This document shows, piece after piece, positions 1 to 8,375 of a stretch of DNA of 64,000 nt (within the stretch, counting starts at the first letter, position 1; each line of letters begins with the position of its first letter). The notes below the pieces were generated by a model. The model was given only the letters and a program-made list of their open reading frames with translations, ran no database searches and had not been told where the DNA came from. The stretch is from positions 62,001 through 126,000 of the forward strand of contig JADJUV010000172.1 in NCBI GenBank assembly GCA_016716885.1, in the 5' to 3' direction. This DNA is from Candidatus Trichofilum aggregatum. GTDB lineage: Bacteria; Chloroflexota; Anaerolineae; Promineifilales; Promineifilaceae. Position numbers and translations under genes: made by a program.

Positions 1-2
1 TT

Positions 3-2363
3 ACGGGAGCCAGCACGGTATTGACGTTTGAGAACAATATTGTGCGGAATAATTTTCGGGGTTTGCAGTTGGACAATGTGGGAACCCAGGTTTTGCGGAA
101 CAACGTCATCATGGATAACAGCCAGAATGGCCTCACGGTTGGGGCAGGGGCCACCATCCAGCTTCTGCATACCACCATTGCTCGCAACAACGGTGATGGG
201 GTGACGGTCTCCAGCGGTGGGTCGGTGGCGTTGACGAATACCATTTTGTCCGAAAATGTGACGGGGGTGCGGGTGAATGCGGGCGGCGCGGCCGCGCTGA
301 CGCAAACGCTCTGGCACAACAACACCACCCAGACGGTTGGTACGGTTAGCCAGACCGGCTCCCAAACCGGCGATCCCCTCTTTGCCGCCGACGGTTATCA
401 CCTCACCCGCTACTCCCTGGCGATGGAGCTGGGGGTAGAAGCTGGTGTCGCTACGGACATAGACGGCCAGACTCGCCCCCTGCCTACCGGAACCCTGCCT
501 GATCTGGGCGCAGATGAATACGACGTCGCTCAAGAATTCATTTTTGAAATGATTGCCCTGCCGCCGGTTTGGGCCGTCACACAAGCGATTCCCGGTGGGA
601 TTTTCAGCCAGCGTTACCTGTTGCCTTTCCGTTATGGCAGCCCCGACAGCAACGCCGCACCCCTCACCGTCACCGTGACCGACACCCTGCCCACCCAGTC
701 GGCCTTTGTCGGACAAACCGCCTGGCCGCTGATGAACGTCACCCAAAACGGCCAGACAATCACCTGGCAGACTCAATCCCCCCTGGTGCGTAACCAATCA
801 GGCCTGATTGACCTTGTGACCAGCCCTCAACCGGGTCAATGGCTGACCAATACGGCCATTCTCCAGGCGGGAACGATGACGCGCACTGGCGAAGTCATCA
901 CTCAGATTCCCGTCGTGGCTCCGCTGGTGGTCACACCGGGCACGGGCGAGTTGTGCCCCGGCCCCATCGAAGTAACGGGACTGGCGCAACCGGGTATGAC
1001 GGTCCATCTGCTGGAAAATGGGGTACCCGTGTTGCAGGTGCAGTCAACGATTTCGGGAACGTTCGCGGCCGCGTACAGTTACAGTGGCGTTGGGGATGTC
1101 GCTCTGACAGCCCAGGCGTGTACGGCGGGGGGACAGTGCAGTCCCGTCAGCCAGGAAATTACGTTGCGGCCGCCGCAATCCTTCTTCTGCGCCCAACGTT
1201 CATCCTGGAAAGGCACACCCACCGTCGGCCCCAGGGCCGGGAAACATTTGGAATTCAATTTCCGCGACAGCAGTGGTGAATTTTCCAGTCAGAACTGGGA
1301 GATTCCTGGGGTGTATGGGTTCTGGAACACCACCTTACATATGCACGGCTGTAACTGTCCGGCAGTGTCTGGTACAACCGCCCCGCCTAGCTCCGTCTGG
1401 GTGATCGCCGATGGGGTGCGTTATGATCCGGTGGGTGTCTATCCCAATTACACCTTCAACATTACCGGAACGGCGCACGTGGTCGAGTTTTGGGCGCAAT
1501 GTGGAGCGAATCAGGTGTCCTCTAGCGGCCGCGTCCTCATTGACCCCGATGGGTATGTGTTTGATGTGACCCAGGGTTTCGATGCCCAAAACCCCACCCT
1601 GAACGCGGTCGCTGGTGTCACCGTGACCCTCTACATGTCTTCAACCGAGTGGGGTGGCTGGACGCCCTGGCCTGCCCACATGTTCAACAACCAGGTCAAC
1701 CCCCAGGTGACAGAAACCGACGGTTACTTTGCTTTCTTCACCCCGCCCGGCTTCTACTACTTACAGGTCGAAGGCAAACCCGGTTATCAATCCTGGCGCA
1801 GTCCGGTTATCCAGGTGGTCAATGAGATTGTGCATGTCAATGTGCCGTATACTCCCTGGATCAATCCGCAAACCGGCATCACCTTAACGCAAGTTTTGCT
1901 CACTGAAAACGGGCCAGTGCCTGCGTTGCTGGATGTGGCGCTGGGGACGGTGGTGCAATGGTCGGCTGAGGTAGATGCTTTGCTGTTACCGGCAGAACTC
2001 ATTCAGCAGGTAGAAAATCCGTTGCTACAGGTGTTGAGCGGCCTGAACCCCATCAGCAACACGCTGGGGTGGGATGGGGGCAAGCTGATTCCGGGGCAGA
2101 CGTACCAACGACAGATGAACACCCCCGGCATTTACACCTACAACGACGGGTTGGGACATCAGGGGCAGGTTTGTGTGGGGCCATGTGGGCCAACAACGAT
2201 TACTCTGTCGAACTCGGGCGCGGCCGCGGGGTCTGCGGGTATGGTTGGGGCGATGGCAGGATTGGTGGTGTTGGCGCTGGGTACGCTGTTGTGGTTGCAC
2301 ATCCGCCCCACCTCACAGCGTGTTTCACGTATAAGCCAGGGTGATAGCATACGCTGCCACTGA
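3..2363 (+). CDS. Beta-helix surface protein, 5' end outside the window
   Basis: The frame is open to the left edge, so the start lies outside the window. The first 160 or so residues are Asn-rich parallel beta-helix turns (NNIVRNNF, DNSQNGL, NNGDGV) ending in LPDLGADEYD, a typical end of NosD/pectate-lyase-like helices. Beta-sandwich modules follow, one like DUF11/Ig domains and one like carboxypeptidase regulatory folds. Near residues 630-730 is a cupredoxin-like stretch (GTVVQWSAEVDA, then GIYTYNDG). The C terminus has one membrane helix (about residues 742-765) followed by Arg residues, so the protein is probably anchored with its bulk outside the cell. Function is adhesion or matrix by inference; no catalytic site is visible. 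Confidence 0.8.
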   Translation, partial: TGASTVLTFENNIVRNNFRGLQLDNVGTQVLRNNVIMDNSQNGLTVGAGATIQLLHTTIARNNGDGVTVSSGGSVALTNTILSENVTGVRVNAGGAAALTQTLWHNNTTQTVGTVSQTGSQTGDPLFAADGYHLTRYSLAMELGVEAGVATDIDGQTRPLPTGTLPDLGADEYDVAQEFIFEMIALPPVWAVTQAIPGGIFSQRYLLPFRYGSPDSNAAPLTVTVTDTLPTQSAFVGQTAWPLMNVTQNGQTITWQTQSPLVRNQSGLIDLVTSPQPGQWLTNTAILQAGTMTRTGEVITQIPVVAPLVVTPGTGELCPGPIEVTGLAQPGMTVHLLENGVPVLQVQSTISGTFAAAYSYSGVGDVALTAQACTAGGQCSPVSQEITLRPPQSFFCAQRSSWKGTPTVGPRAGKHLEFNFRDSSGEFSSQNWEIPGVYGFWNTTLHMHGCNCPAVSGTTAPPSSVWVIADGVRYDPVGVYPNYTFNITGTAHVVEFWAQCGANQVSSSGRVLIDPDGYVFDVTQGFDAQNPTLNAVAGVTVTLYMSSTEWGGWTPWPAHMFNNQVNPQVTETDGYFAFFTPPGFYYLQVEGKPGYQSWRSPVIQVVNEIVHVNVPYTPWINPQTGITLTQVLLTENGPVPALLDVALGTVVQWSAEVDALLLPAELIQQVENPLLQVLSGLNPISNTLGWDGGKLIPGQTYQRQMNTPGIYTYNDGLGHQGQVCVGPCGPTTITLSNSGAAAGSAGMVGAMAGLVVLALGTLLWLHIRPTSQRVSRISQGDSIRCH

Positions 2364-2376
2364 ACCTATCCCCCTG

Positions 2377-2552
2377 ACCTGGATAAACCAGAAAATTTAT
2401 CCGCAGACCTGTGGTGAGCGAAGTCGTAGGCACGCCACGAAGTGTACGATTAACGCCGATTTTCGCTGATTAAAGAATCGGCGTTGATCCCCAAAATCTG
2501 CGGTTAAACTTCTTGCCAACTGTACACGAAGTTGACTCGTTAGGTACTATAG
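2377..2552. repeat. R1 repeat, copy A
   Basis: This stretch matches 47122-47252 over most of its length, starting with ACCTGGATAAACCAG and ending with TTAGGTACTA. The core is a hairpin, here with arms of the type GATTAACGCCGATT / AATCGGCGTTGATC. It carries an insertion of about 45 bp relative to the other copy. It lies between the beta-helix gene and the P450 gene, which face each other. Confidence 0.8.
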
Positions 2553-2572
2553 CTTTCAAGAAAAAGATTTTG

Positions 2573-2628
2573 TTTGTAGTGACCGCTTTAGCGGGCTAGC
2601 ACCAGCCCGCTAAAGCGGTCACTACAAA
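2573..2628. repeat. Palindromic repeat IR-A, copy 1
   Basis: Two perfect 25-bp arms (TTTGTAGTGACCGCTTTAGC... and its complement) with a 6-nt loop. Other copies are at 23343, 51060 and 58568. The left flank (TATAGCTTTCAA) is shared with the copy at 23343, so the repeat unit is larger than the hairpin. It could act as a bidirectional terminator for the two converging genes. It resembles REP/MITE-type elements; no transposase is in the window. Confidence 0.9.
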
Positions 2629-2666
2629 CCAAGACCCCAAATATAAGCGGATTTCCCCATTGATGG

Positions 2667-4004
2667 TCATACACCCGTTTGGTGTGAATGTAAACGAACC
2701 CGAACGGGATGAGCAAAGCTCAGCGTGGGGGAGCCGGGAGTTATTTGCGGTTGGTCTAAAATTTCCAGGTGAAACCGTTGGGCGATAGTAGCTAACAACA
2801 ACTGGGCTTCCATCTGGGCAAAACCATTGCCAATACAAATGCGTGGCCCCAAACCAAACGGGAAGTAGGCTCCTTTGGACAAGGTTTGTTCCAGGCCGTT
2901 GCGCCAGCGGTCAGGGTTGAACTGTTGCGGTTGGTCATACCAGCGCGAATCACGTTGCGCAGCATAAGGAAAAAGGAAGAAGAGGGTTTTGGCGGGGAAG
3001 GTGGCTCCTTCGAGTTCAACGGGTTCTGTGGCCTGACGAAAGATGAACCAGGCAGGTGGATAGAGGCGGAGCACTTCTTTGACGATGGTTTCGGTGTAGG
3101 GTAGGGCGGGTAGATCAGAGAAGGTGGGGATGCGGCCGCGTAATACCTCCCTCAGCTCTTCCTGCAACCTGGCCGCAACTTCAGGGTTCTGCGCCAGCAA
3201 AACCCAGGCCCAATCCAGCAAAACCGCCGTCGTTTCATGCCCGGCAATAAACAGCGTCACCAATTCATCCTGCACCTGCTGATCACTCATTCGTTCACCA
3301 GTATCAGCGTCGCGGGTGAACATGAGGGTGGATAACAAGTCGGACGGGCTGACTTCTTCCCCCTGAATGCGGCGGGCCTGCATCATGGCCGTTACCACCT
3401 GTTTCAGCCCATTGGCCCCGCGCCGTTTCTGGCGCAGAGCCGGATGGGGTGCCCAATCAGGCAACATCATCGCCAAAAACGAGAGGCTTTGGGCCGTCAA
3501 GCCCTGGCCTAAATCGTGCATGGCCTGGTTGATGTGGGCCGTTTGCGTTGAGGCATCGGCAGAAAACATGGCATCAACGACAATGGTAAACGTCAGGGCG
3601 TGCATGGCTTCGTCAATCGCCAATACCTGGCCTGTCTGCCATTGGCTGAGGAGATTCACCGTGTGTTGTACCATGCGCTCAGCGTAACGGGCAATGCGGC
3701 CATGATGAAAAGCTGGTTGCATCAGTTTGCGCTGTTTGCGCCACAAGTCGCCACTGCTGGTAAACAGGCCATCGCCAAAGGATGATTGAATGGTGCGCCG
3801 GATGAAAGCCGGTTTTTCCAGCTTGTGCGCCTGCTTTACCAGCAATTCGTAGGCGTGATTGGGGTGCAGGGCAACATGGATGCGGGGCAGGAAAGGAACT
3901 TTGGCGGTAAACAGATCGCCATAACTTTGTTGAACGTGCAGAATAAAATCCGGCCCGTAATGCCTCTGTAGTTGGTTTAGTTTTAACAAGGGAATCTGGC
4001 GCAT
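2667..4004 (-). CDS. Cytochrome P450
   Basis: A 445-residue soluble heme monooxygenase of bacterial P450 length. The I-helix oxygen-activation motif AGHETT is near residue 255, the ExxR motif is in EVLRLYP, and the heme-binding loop FGLGPRICIG with the axial Cys is near residue 390. The start is supported by AGAGGTG seven bases upstream of the ATG. No ferredoxin or reductase gene is adjacent, so the electron donor must be encoded elsewhere. Neighbours are two surface proteins, which give no hint of substrate. The family assignment is secure; substrate (fatty acid, terpene, other) cannot be told. Confidence 0.96.
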   Translation of the reverse strand: MRQIPLLKLNQLQRHYGPDFILHVQQSYGDLFTAKVPFLPRIHVALHPNHAYELLVKQAHKLEKPAFIRRTIQSSFGDGLFTSSGDLWRKQRKLMQPAFHHGRIARYAERMVQHTVNLLSQWQTGQVLAIDEAMHALTFTIVVDAMFSADASTQTAHINQAMHDLGQGLTAQSLSFLAMMLPDWAPHPALRQKRRGANGLKQVVTAMMQARRIQGEEVSPSDLLSTLMFTRDADTGERMSDQQVQDELVTLFIAGHETTAVLLDWAWVLLAQNPEVAARLQEELREVLRGRIPTFSDLPALPYTETIVKEVLRLYPPAWFIFRQATEPVELEGATFPAKTLFFLFPYAAQRDSRWYDQPQQFNPDRWRNGLEQTLSKGAYFPFGLGPRICIGNGFAQMEAQLLLATIAQRFHLEILDQPQITPGSPTLSFAHPVRVRLHSHQTGV

Positions 4005-4065
4005 GAATCACCTCTGGCCTGAATAATGAAAACGATCCCGGGAACCTTCCTGGTCAAATGGAAAC

Positions 4066-5541
4066 CTATCCGGTTCTTTTCCGACGCCATAACCCCATCG
4101 TCACCAGAGCACATAATCCTACAAGGATGAGGATAAATGGCAGGTTTGTGACCGGACGTACAGCCCACTCTTGTAAGGTTATGGCCGTTGGTGCGCCCTG
4201 CTCTACCACCAGTTGGATGGTATCGGTGATGGTGTTACCGAGGGTGTCGGTGAGCGCGGCCGCGACCGTTACCGTCCCTGTCACCGTGGGCGTCCAATTG
4301 GTCGTCCAGGGGGTGTCCGTAATCCCTGGCCCCGGCACAATCGTCCCCACAACTACCCCATCCACCCGCACCATAATCGTCTGAATCTCGTTCAGATCAT
4401 ACGCCCCACCGTTGATCGTCGTGGCTACACCGGTGGTCACCGGGGAAAGATTGCCCGGTGTCAGAATAGCGATGCTGTCGGTGTTTGGGGCTGGGGTGGG
4501 GGTGATGGTGAGGGTAGTGCAATGGCCCACCGTATCACAGGCGGTGAAAGCGCGGTTGATTTGGTGCCCGGCAACCCGACAGGTGGCGGTGACGTTGTGG
4601 GTCAGGCCGTCATAGGGCAACAGAGCGTCGTTGTAGGTCAGGCTTACCAGTTCGTTGACGCCACAGGGCTGGACATAACGGGTGGCATCCAGAATAAAGT
4701 CGCTGAAACTGAAGGTGTACTCGGTTTGGGCCGCACTGCCACCACCCAGCCATTGCCCAGAGCCAACCACAACCGGGTTTTGGGTATCTAACACCCCACG
4801 CCAGATAGTCCCCACGTTGTTGACGTTGCCAAAGTTGTCGGTGGTACGCAGGTTCAGGTTGTACAACCCTTCGGTGTTGGCCGGGAGGGTGTAGCTCCAG
4901 GAACCGTTGCTGATGGTTGCCGGGAACCAGGTTGTAAGGGGTGAGAAGGGAGTCGCGCCGCTAAAGTCGAACAGTTCCAGCCCGATTTCCACACTTTGTA
5001 CTCCGGCTACATCACCTTGGGCCAGAGCATAAATCTCGGCGTCGCTGAGGGTACGGTCATAAACGCCGATTTCGTCCATCTGCCCATCATACGCTTCACT
5101 TACACTACTCATGAACATGTCTTGTAATGGGCTGGCGGTATGAGGAATTTCGCCCACAATAGCCAGATTGCCCACTTCGAGGCCATTATGATAAACCCGT
5201 ATCATCTGACCATCGTAGGTTCCGGCGACGTGTTGCCAGACACCAGCGGTCAACACATTGGCCACACGGACGTGCTGTAAGGTTCCATCAATCCGCATGT
5301 AGAAATGCAGACGTTGGTTCTCAATACGGATAACCGCCGCATCGTTGCCCAGAGTGACAAACCGATCCACACCGGTCGTCAGCACGTCCGGCTTGACCCA
5401 CAGAGCCAGCGTCAGCGCATTTTCCTCGAATGGGGTGTTGGTCCCGGTGTATGTGCTTAACATGTCGTTGACGCCATCAAAGTCGAGAGCCTGTCCGAAG
5501 CGGCCGCTACTGACCAGCGCCGGACAATTGGTGCAGTTCAC
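4066..5541 (-). CDS. Giant protein, C-terminal segment: LamG and membrane anchor
   Basis: 491 residues. It opens with the Cys pair CTNCP and a LamG jelly roll (GRFGQALDFDGVND to DGQMDEIGVYDRTLSDAEI, about residues 12-175). Ig-like sandwich modules follow. The C terminus is a hydrophobic helix (LPFILILVGLCALVTMGLW) followed by RRKRTG, which reads as a stop-transfer anchor. The apparent start is not a real one: the frame upstream continues as ENGVHVNCTNC, and a one-base shift near 5555 joins it to the preceding segment. Confidence 0.75.
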   Translation of the reverse strand: MNCTNCPALVSSGRFGQALDFDGVNDMLSTYTGTNTPFEENALTLALWVKPDVLTTGVDRFVTLGNDAAVIRIENQRLHFYMRIDGTLQHVRVANVLTAGVWQHVAGTYDGQMIRVYHNGLEVGNLAIVGEIPHTASPLQDMFMSSVSEAYDGQMDEIGVYDRTLSDAEIYALAQGDVAGVQSVEIGLELFDFSGATPFSPLTTWFPATISNGSWSYTLPANTEGLYNLNLRTTDNFGNVNNVGTIWRGVLDTQNPVVVGSGQWLGGGSAAQTEYTFSFSDFILDATRYVQPCGVNELVSLTYNDALLPYDGLTHNVTATCRVAGHQINRAFTACDTVGHCTTLTITPTPAPNTDSIAILTPGNLSPVTTGVATTINGGAYDLNEIQTIMVRVDGVVVGTIVPGPGITDTPWTTNWTPTVTGTVTVAAALTDTLGNTITDTIQLVVEQGAPTAITLQEWAVRPVTNLPFILILVGLCALVTMGLWRRKRTG

Positions 5542-7171
5542 GTGAACGCCATTCTCCTGCTGTCACAGAAACTGGGGAACCCTGCTCTGCTTCAAAGGCG
5601 TAATGGGCGGCCTCACCAGCCCAATCGGCCTGGTCGCTGACGTTGCCCCGCAGAGTGAGGGTAGAAGAGATGACCTCGCTATTCACTTCCCACTGGTTGA
5701 AGGTGGCTTTGGGCGGCCGCTCGTCAAAACGGACTGTGCCCAGGGTCATGAGGGAGACATTGCCCACGTTGTCGGCTAAGGTGATACGGACGGAGTAGGT
5801 TCCCTGCGGCCGCGATCCTTCCAACTTGTAATTCACACTCCAACTTGACCCCGTGACCGTCGCCTGCTGTTCCCCTTCGCTGATGAGGCCATTGGCCGAA
5901 TCCAACAGTTCTACCAGCACCGTATTCGTGACCACGCCACTCCCGGCCACAACTGGCGTCGTGTTCAGGTTGGGATCACTCAACGTACCCGATAGGTTGA
6001 CCGTCCAGTTCAGGCGTTCATCATCCTGGGCGACGAATGTGCCCCACTGCCCGGTGAAACTGCCACTGGCTGTCGGTGAGGTGCCGTCCACATACAAGGT
6101 GTAAACCTGGCTGGTTGTTTCGTTACCGACAGCATCTACCACCCGGAACTGCAACTCGTATTTGCCTTCACCGCCCAGCACTGAACTATCAAAACTGGGA
6201 CACCAGGCCGCGCCATCCACACCGTTGTCCTGGCATTGTTGCGCTCCCATCCAGGTGTAACTACTGGCTCCCGGCCCTTTCAGGCCAAAATCTACCAGGG
6301 CCACAGACGAGGTAGCGTCCGTGGTAGCGACAGCCAGTTGGATGTAGCCATCGGCCCAGTAAGCCCCATCGGAAAGCAGTTCGACGGTGGGATTGTCGGT
6401 GTCTACGGTGATGTAGGAGGTGGCCTGGTCGCGGTACCAGCGGATTTCGCGCAGATAGATGCTGTACAGTTCGGCTTCGCTCAGGGCGCGTCGGTAAGCG
6501 GCCAATTCGTCAATCTGGCCGTCAAAGATGTACCGGGCTTCGTTGGTGTTATTGTTCGTGCCGCCAATTTTGAGGGTATGGCCTGCTACATCGGCGTTGT
6601 TGGTGCGGTAGTTGACCGTGCCAGTGGCGTCTACGCCGTCAATGTAAATTTTGCCGGTTCCGGTGGTACCACTGCCGCTGTAATCCCAAACGACGACAAC
6701 ATAATGCCAGTAGCCATCATTGACAGCGGTATTACTGCGGATGTAGTTGTTGCCAAATCCCACGAAGGTTGGCTGGCCGGTGCTGTTCAGATAAAACGCT
6801 TTTTCGCCCTGTTCCCAGGTGGTATCGCCATCGGTTTTGACCAGGATGCCACTGTTGACGGCGGTCGTTTTGATCCAGGCGGCAATGGTAAAGTCGTCTA
6901 TCAGGTTGAGAGGCACGGTGGCATCGGTAACGGTGACGATGCCCGTGCCATCGAAGAGAGCACCATTGGCGATGCGGCCGCTGGTTCCTGGCGCAGGGTT
7001 GGGCTGGTAGATGGGGGTGTTGTCCACTGTCCAGTTCAGAATGATGGAATTGCCGCCACTGGTGAAGGTCTGGTTGGATGTGCCGGGGGTGGTCACATTG
7101 AGAGAGACGGAGCCAAGCGTCGCGCCGCGCTGTTGGCCGTAACCCCCACCGCCAATGTCTGTTGGGCGCAC
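5507..7171 (-). CDS. Giant protein segment: LamG and Ig-like modules
   Basis: 554 residues as read. Residues 20-225 hold a full LamG_3-type domain (GALFDGTG, WIKTTAVNSG, WHYVVVVWDYSG, DGQIDELAAYRRALSEAEL). Bacterial Ig-like/cadherin-like repeats follow (TVELLSDGAYW, ASGSFTGQWG, KATFNQWEV). The LamG stretch DGDTTWE to VVWDYSGSGT is nearly the same as in the 8376-10853 segment, which suggests domain duplication within the gene. Both ends are frameshift artefacts or lesions, not a natural start or stop. Confidence 0.7.
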   Translation of the reverse strand: MRPTDIGGGGYGQQRGATLGSVSLNVTTPGTSNQTFTSGGNSIILNWTVDNTPIYQPNPAPGTSGRIANGALFDGTGIVTVTDATVPLNLIDDFTIAAWIKTTAVNSGILVKTDGDTTWEQGEKAFYLNSTGQPTFVGFGNNYIRSNTAVNDGYWHYVVVVWDYSGSGTTGTGKIYIDGVDATGTVNYRTNNADVAGHTLKIGGTNNNTNEARYIFDGQIDELAAYRRALSEAELYSIYLREIRWYRDQATSYITVDTDNPTVELLSDGAYWADGYIQLAVATTDATSSVALVDFGLKGPGASSYTWMGAQQCQDNGVDGAAWCPSFDSSVLGGEGKYELQFRVVDAVGNETTSQVYTLYVDGTSPTASGSFTGQWGTFVAQDDERLNWTVNLSGTLSDPNLNTTPVVAGSGVVTNTVLVELLDSANGLISEGEQQATVTGSSWSVNYKLEGSRPQGTYSVRITLADNVGNVSLMTLGTVRFDERPPKATFNQWEVNSEVISSTLTLRGNVSDQADWAGEAAHYAFEAEQGSPVSVTAGEWRSRELHQLSGAGQ

Positions 7172-8151
7172 AAGACGGTGCTGATATTAGGCACGAGCAC
7201 CTCACCGCTACTGCGGTTTAACTCATCCAACACCCGTTCCCCGTCTAACGTGACAAAAACCTCGCTGGGTTCGGTCGCCAGACCGTTGATGGTCAGACTA
7301 TTCAGCGTGAGTTCGGCGCAGGTTTGGGTGGTGGGCTGGCCCACATACGCATTCACGGAGTTATCCACAAAGGTGGTGGCATCACTGTCTTCATCGAACT
7401 CGAAACGGATGACCGGGGCGGATTCATTGTAAAGGGCCAGGACCGCGGCCGCGCTCAATGTTGTATTGTAAAAGCGCAGATCATCCAGATAACCTTCCAG
7501 GAAATCCTGCCCCCGCCGATTGGCCCCGATATAAAGCGTTTGTATTTCATCCAGCCATTGATTGGTTCCCGTATCGGTCTCGACACCATTCACATAAATC
7601 CGGGTGACATTACTGCTGTCTATGGTAATGACCAGATGGAACCATTCCGCACGGGGCAGGTCTAACGCCGTTTGCATGAAAGATGAGCGATAGGTCTCCA
7701 GTTGGTACATATCCAACTCGTAAGAGCGTGAACTACCGCCGTAGACAGCATCCACAACCGTGCCTCGTTTGGCATTAATCCAAACGGAAAGCGTGTGTAT
7801 ATCTGGTCCCCAGCTATAGTGATCGTCAATATTCACAACCAGATAATCATCTATACCGTCAAAATAAACGGCACGATCCACCTGCCCGCGCAGACCTGCT
7901 GTGGGGCAGGATGTTCCGGAACAGGTGGCCTCGTGATGCCAATCGCTCGTTGGCCCATAGGCGATCAGGTTATCGAAGAGAGTACTACCCGGTGTTTCTT
8001 CAAAGGGGATGAACAGTCCCAAATTGCTGGCGTAGGGGTCTACAACCGGGTAATCAATTTGAGCCTGGAGTGTCAGGGCCGCTTCTACTTCCTGGCTGAA
8101 CTGGTGCTGGCTGGTGGTGGCGTTGGGACTGACCTCGGCACTGCCGCTCAC
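7093..8151 (-). CDS. Giant protein segment: LamG domains
   Basis: 352 residues as read. A LamG domain spans about residues 45-240, with the Cys signature CSGTSCPT followed by VDRAVYFDGIDDYL and ending in YLDDLRFYNTTLSAAAVLAL. A second domain starts at VIRFEFDEDSDATTF. The frame upstream of 8151 reads on as PLTSLEVSGS, so the start is not genuine. The 3' end runs into a frameshift near 7130, after which the neighbouring frame continues as ATLGSVSLNV. Confidence 0.7.
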   Translation of the reverse strand: MSGSAEVSPNATTSQHQFSQEVEAALTLQAQIDYPVVDPYASNLGLFIPFEETPGSTLFDNLIAYGPTSDWHHEATCSGTSCPTAGLRGQVDRAVYFDGIDDYLVVNIDDHYSWGPDIHTLSVWINAKRGTVVDAVYGGSSRSYELDMYQLETYRSSFMQTALDLPRAEWFHLVITIDSSNVTRIYVNGVETDTGTNQWLDEIQTLYIGANRRGQDFLEGYLDDLRFYNTTLSAAAVLALYNESAPVIRFEFDEDSDATTFVDNSVNAYVGQPTTQTCAELTLNSLTINGLATEPSEVFVTLDGERVLDELNRSSGEVLVPNISTVLCAQQTLAVGVTANSAARRLAPSLSM

Positions 8152-8375
8152 TTCCAGGCTGGTTAAAGGCCCGCGGAGAATGTCTCAAACAAGGCCGGAA
8201 TATCAATGGCGGGCCAGCTACTGTTCATCAACATCTGGATGCCCGCCGCATCTACAGCCGTGGGAATGATCACCGCTTCGTCAATCCGCCCGACAAAGTA
8301 GGGTTGGTCCCGACCAATCTGGCGACCAGTGGATCAGTTCGACCACGTCCGGCTTCCATCGGCGGCCTGTTCCGC
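8152..8375 (-). other. Doubly frameshifted stretch of the giant gene
   Basis: No long frame covers this stretch, but its pieces are clearly coding. One frame gives TTFDGTTFRLYLDGNLGG, another gives IGRDQPYFVGRIDEAVIIPTAV and MLMNSSWPAIDIPALFETF, and a third starts PLTSLEVSGSAEV. Breaks fall near 8425 (a run of T), 8310 and 8167 (a run of G). It is the end of one LamG domain and the linker to the next. Confidence 0.7.

Noticed and set aside
6236..7432. Long plus-strand open frame (398 codons) opposite the giant gene
   Set aside because: It is a shadow frame: LamG domain similarity is on the other strand, and this translation has no recognisable pattern.
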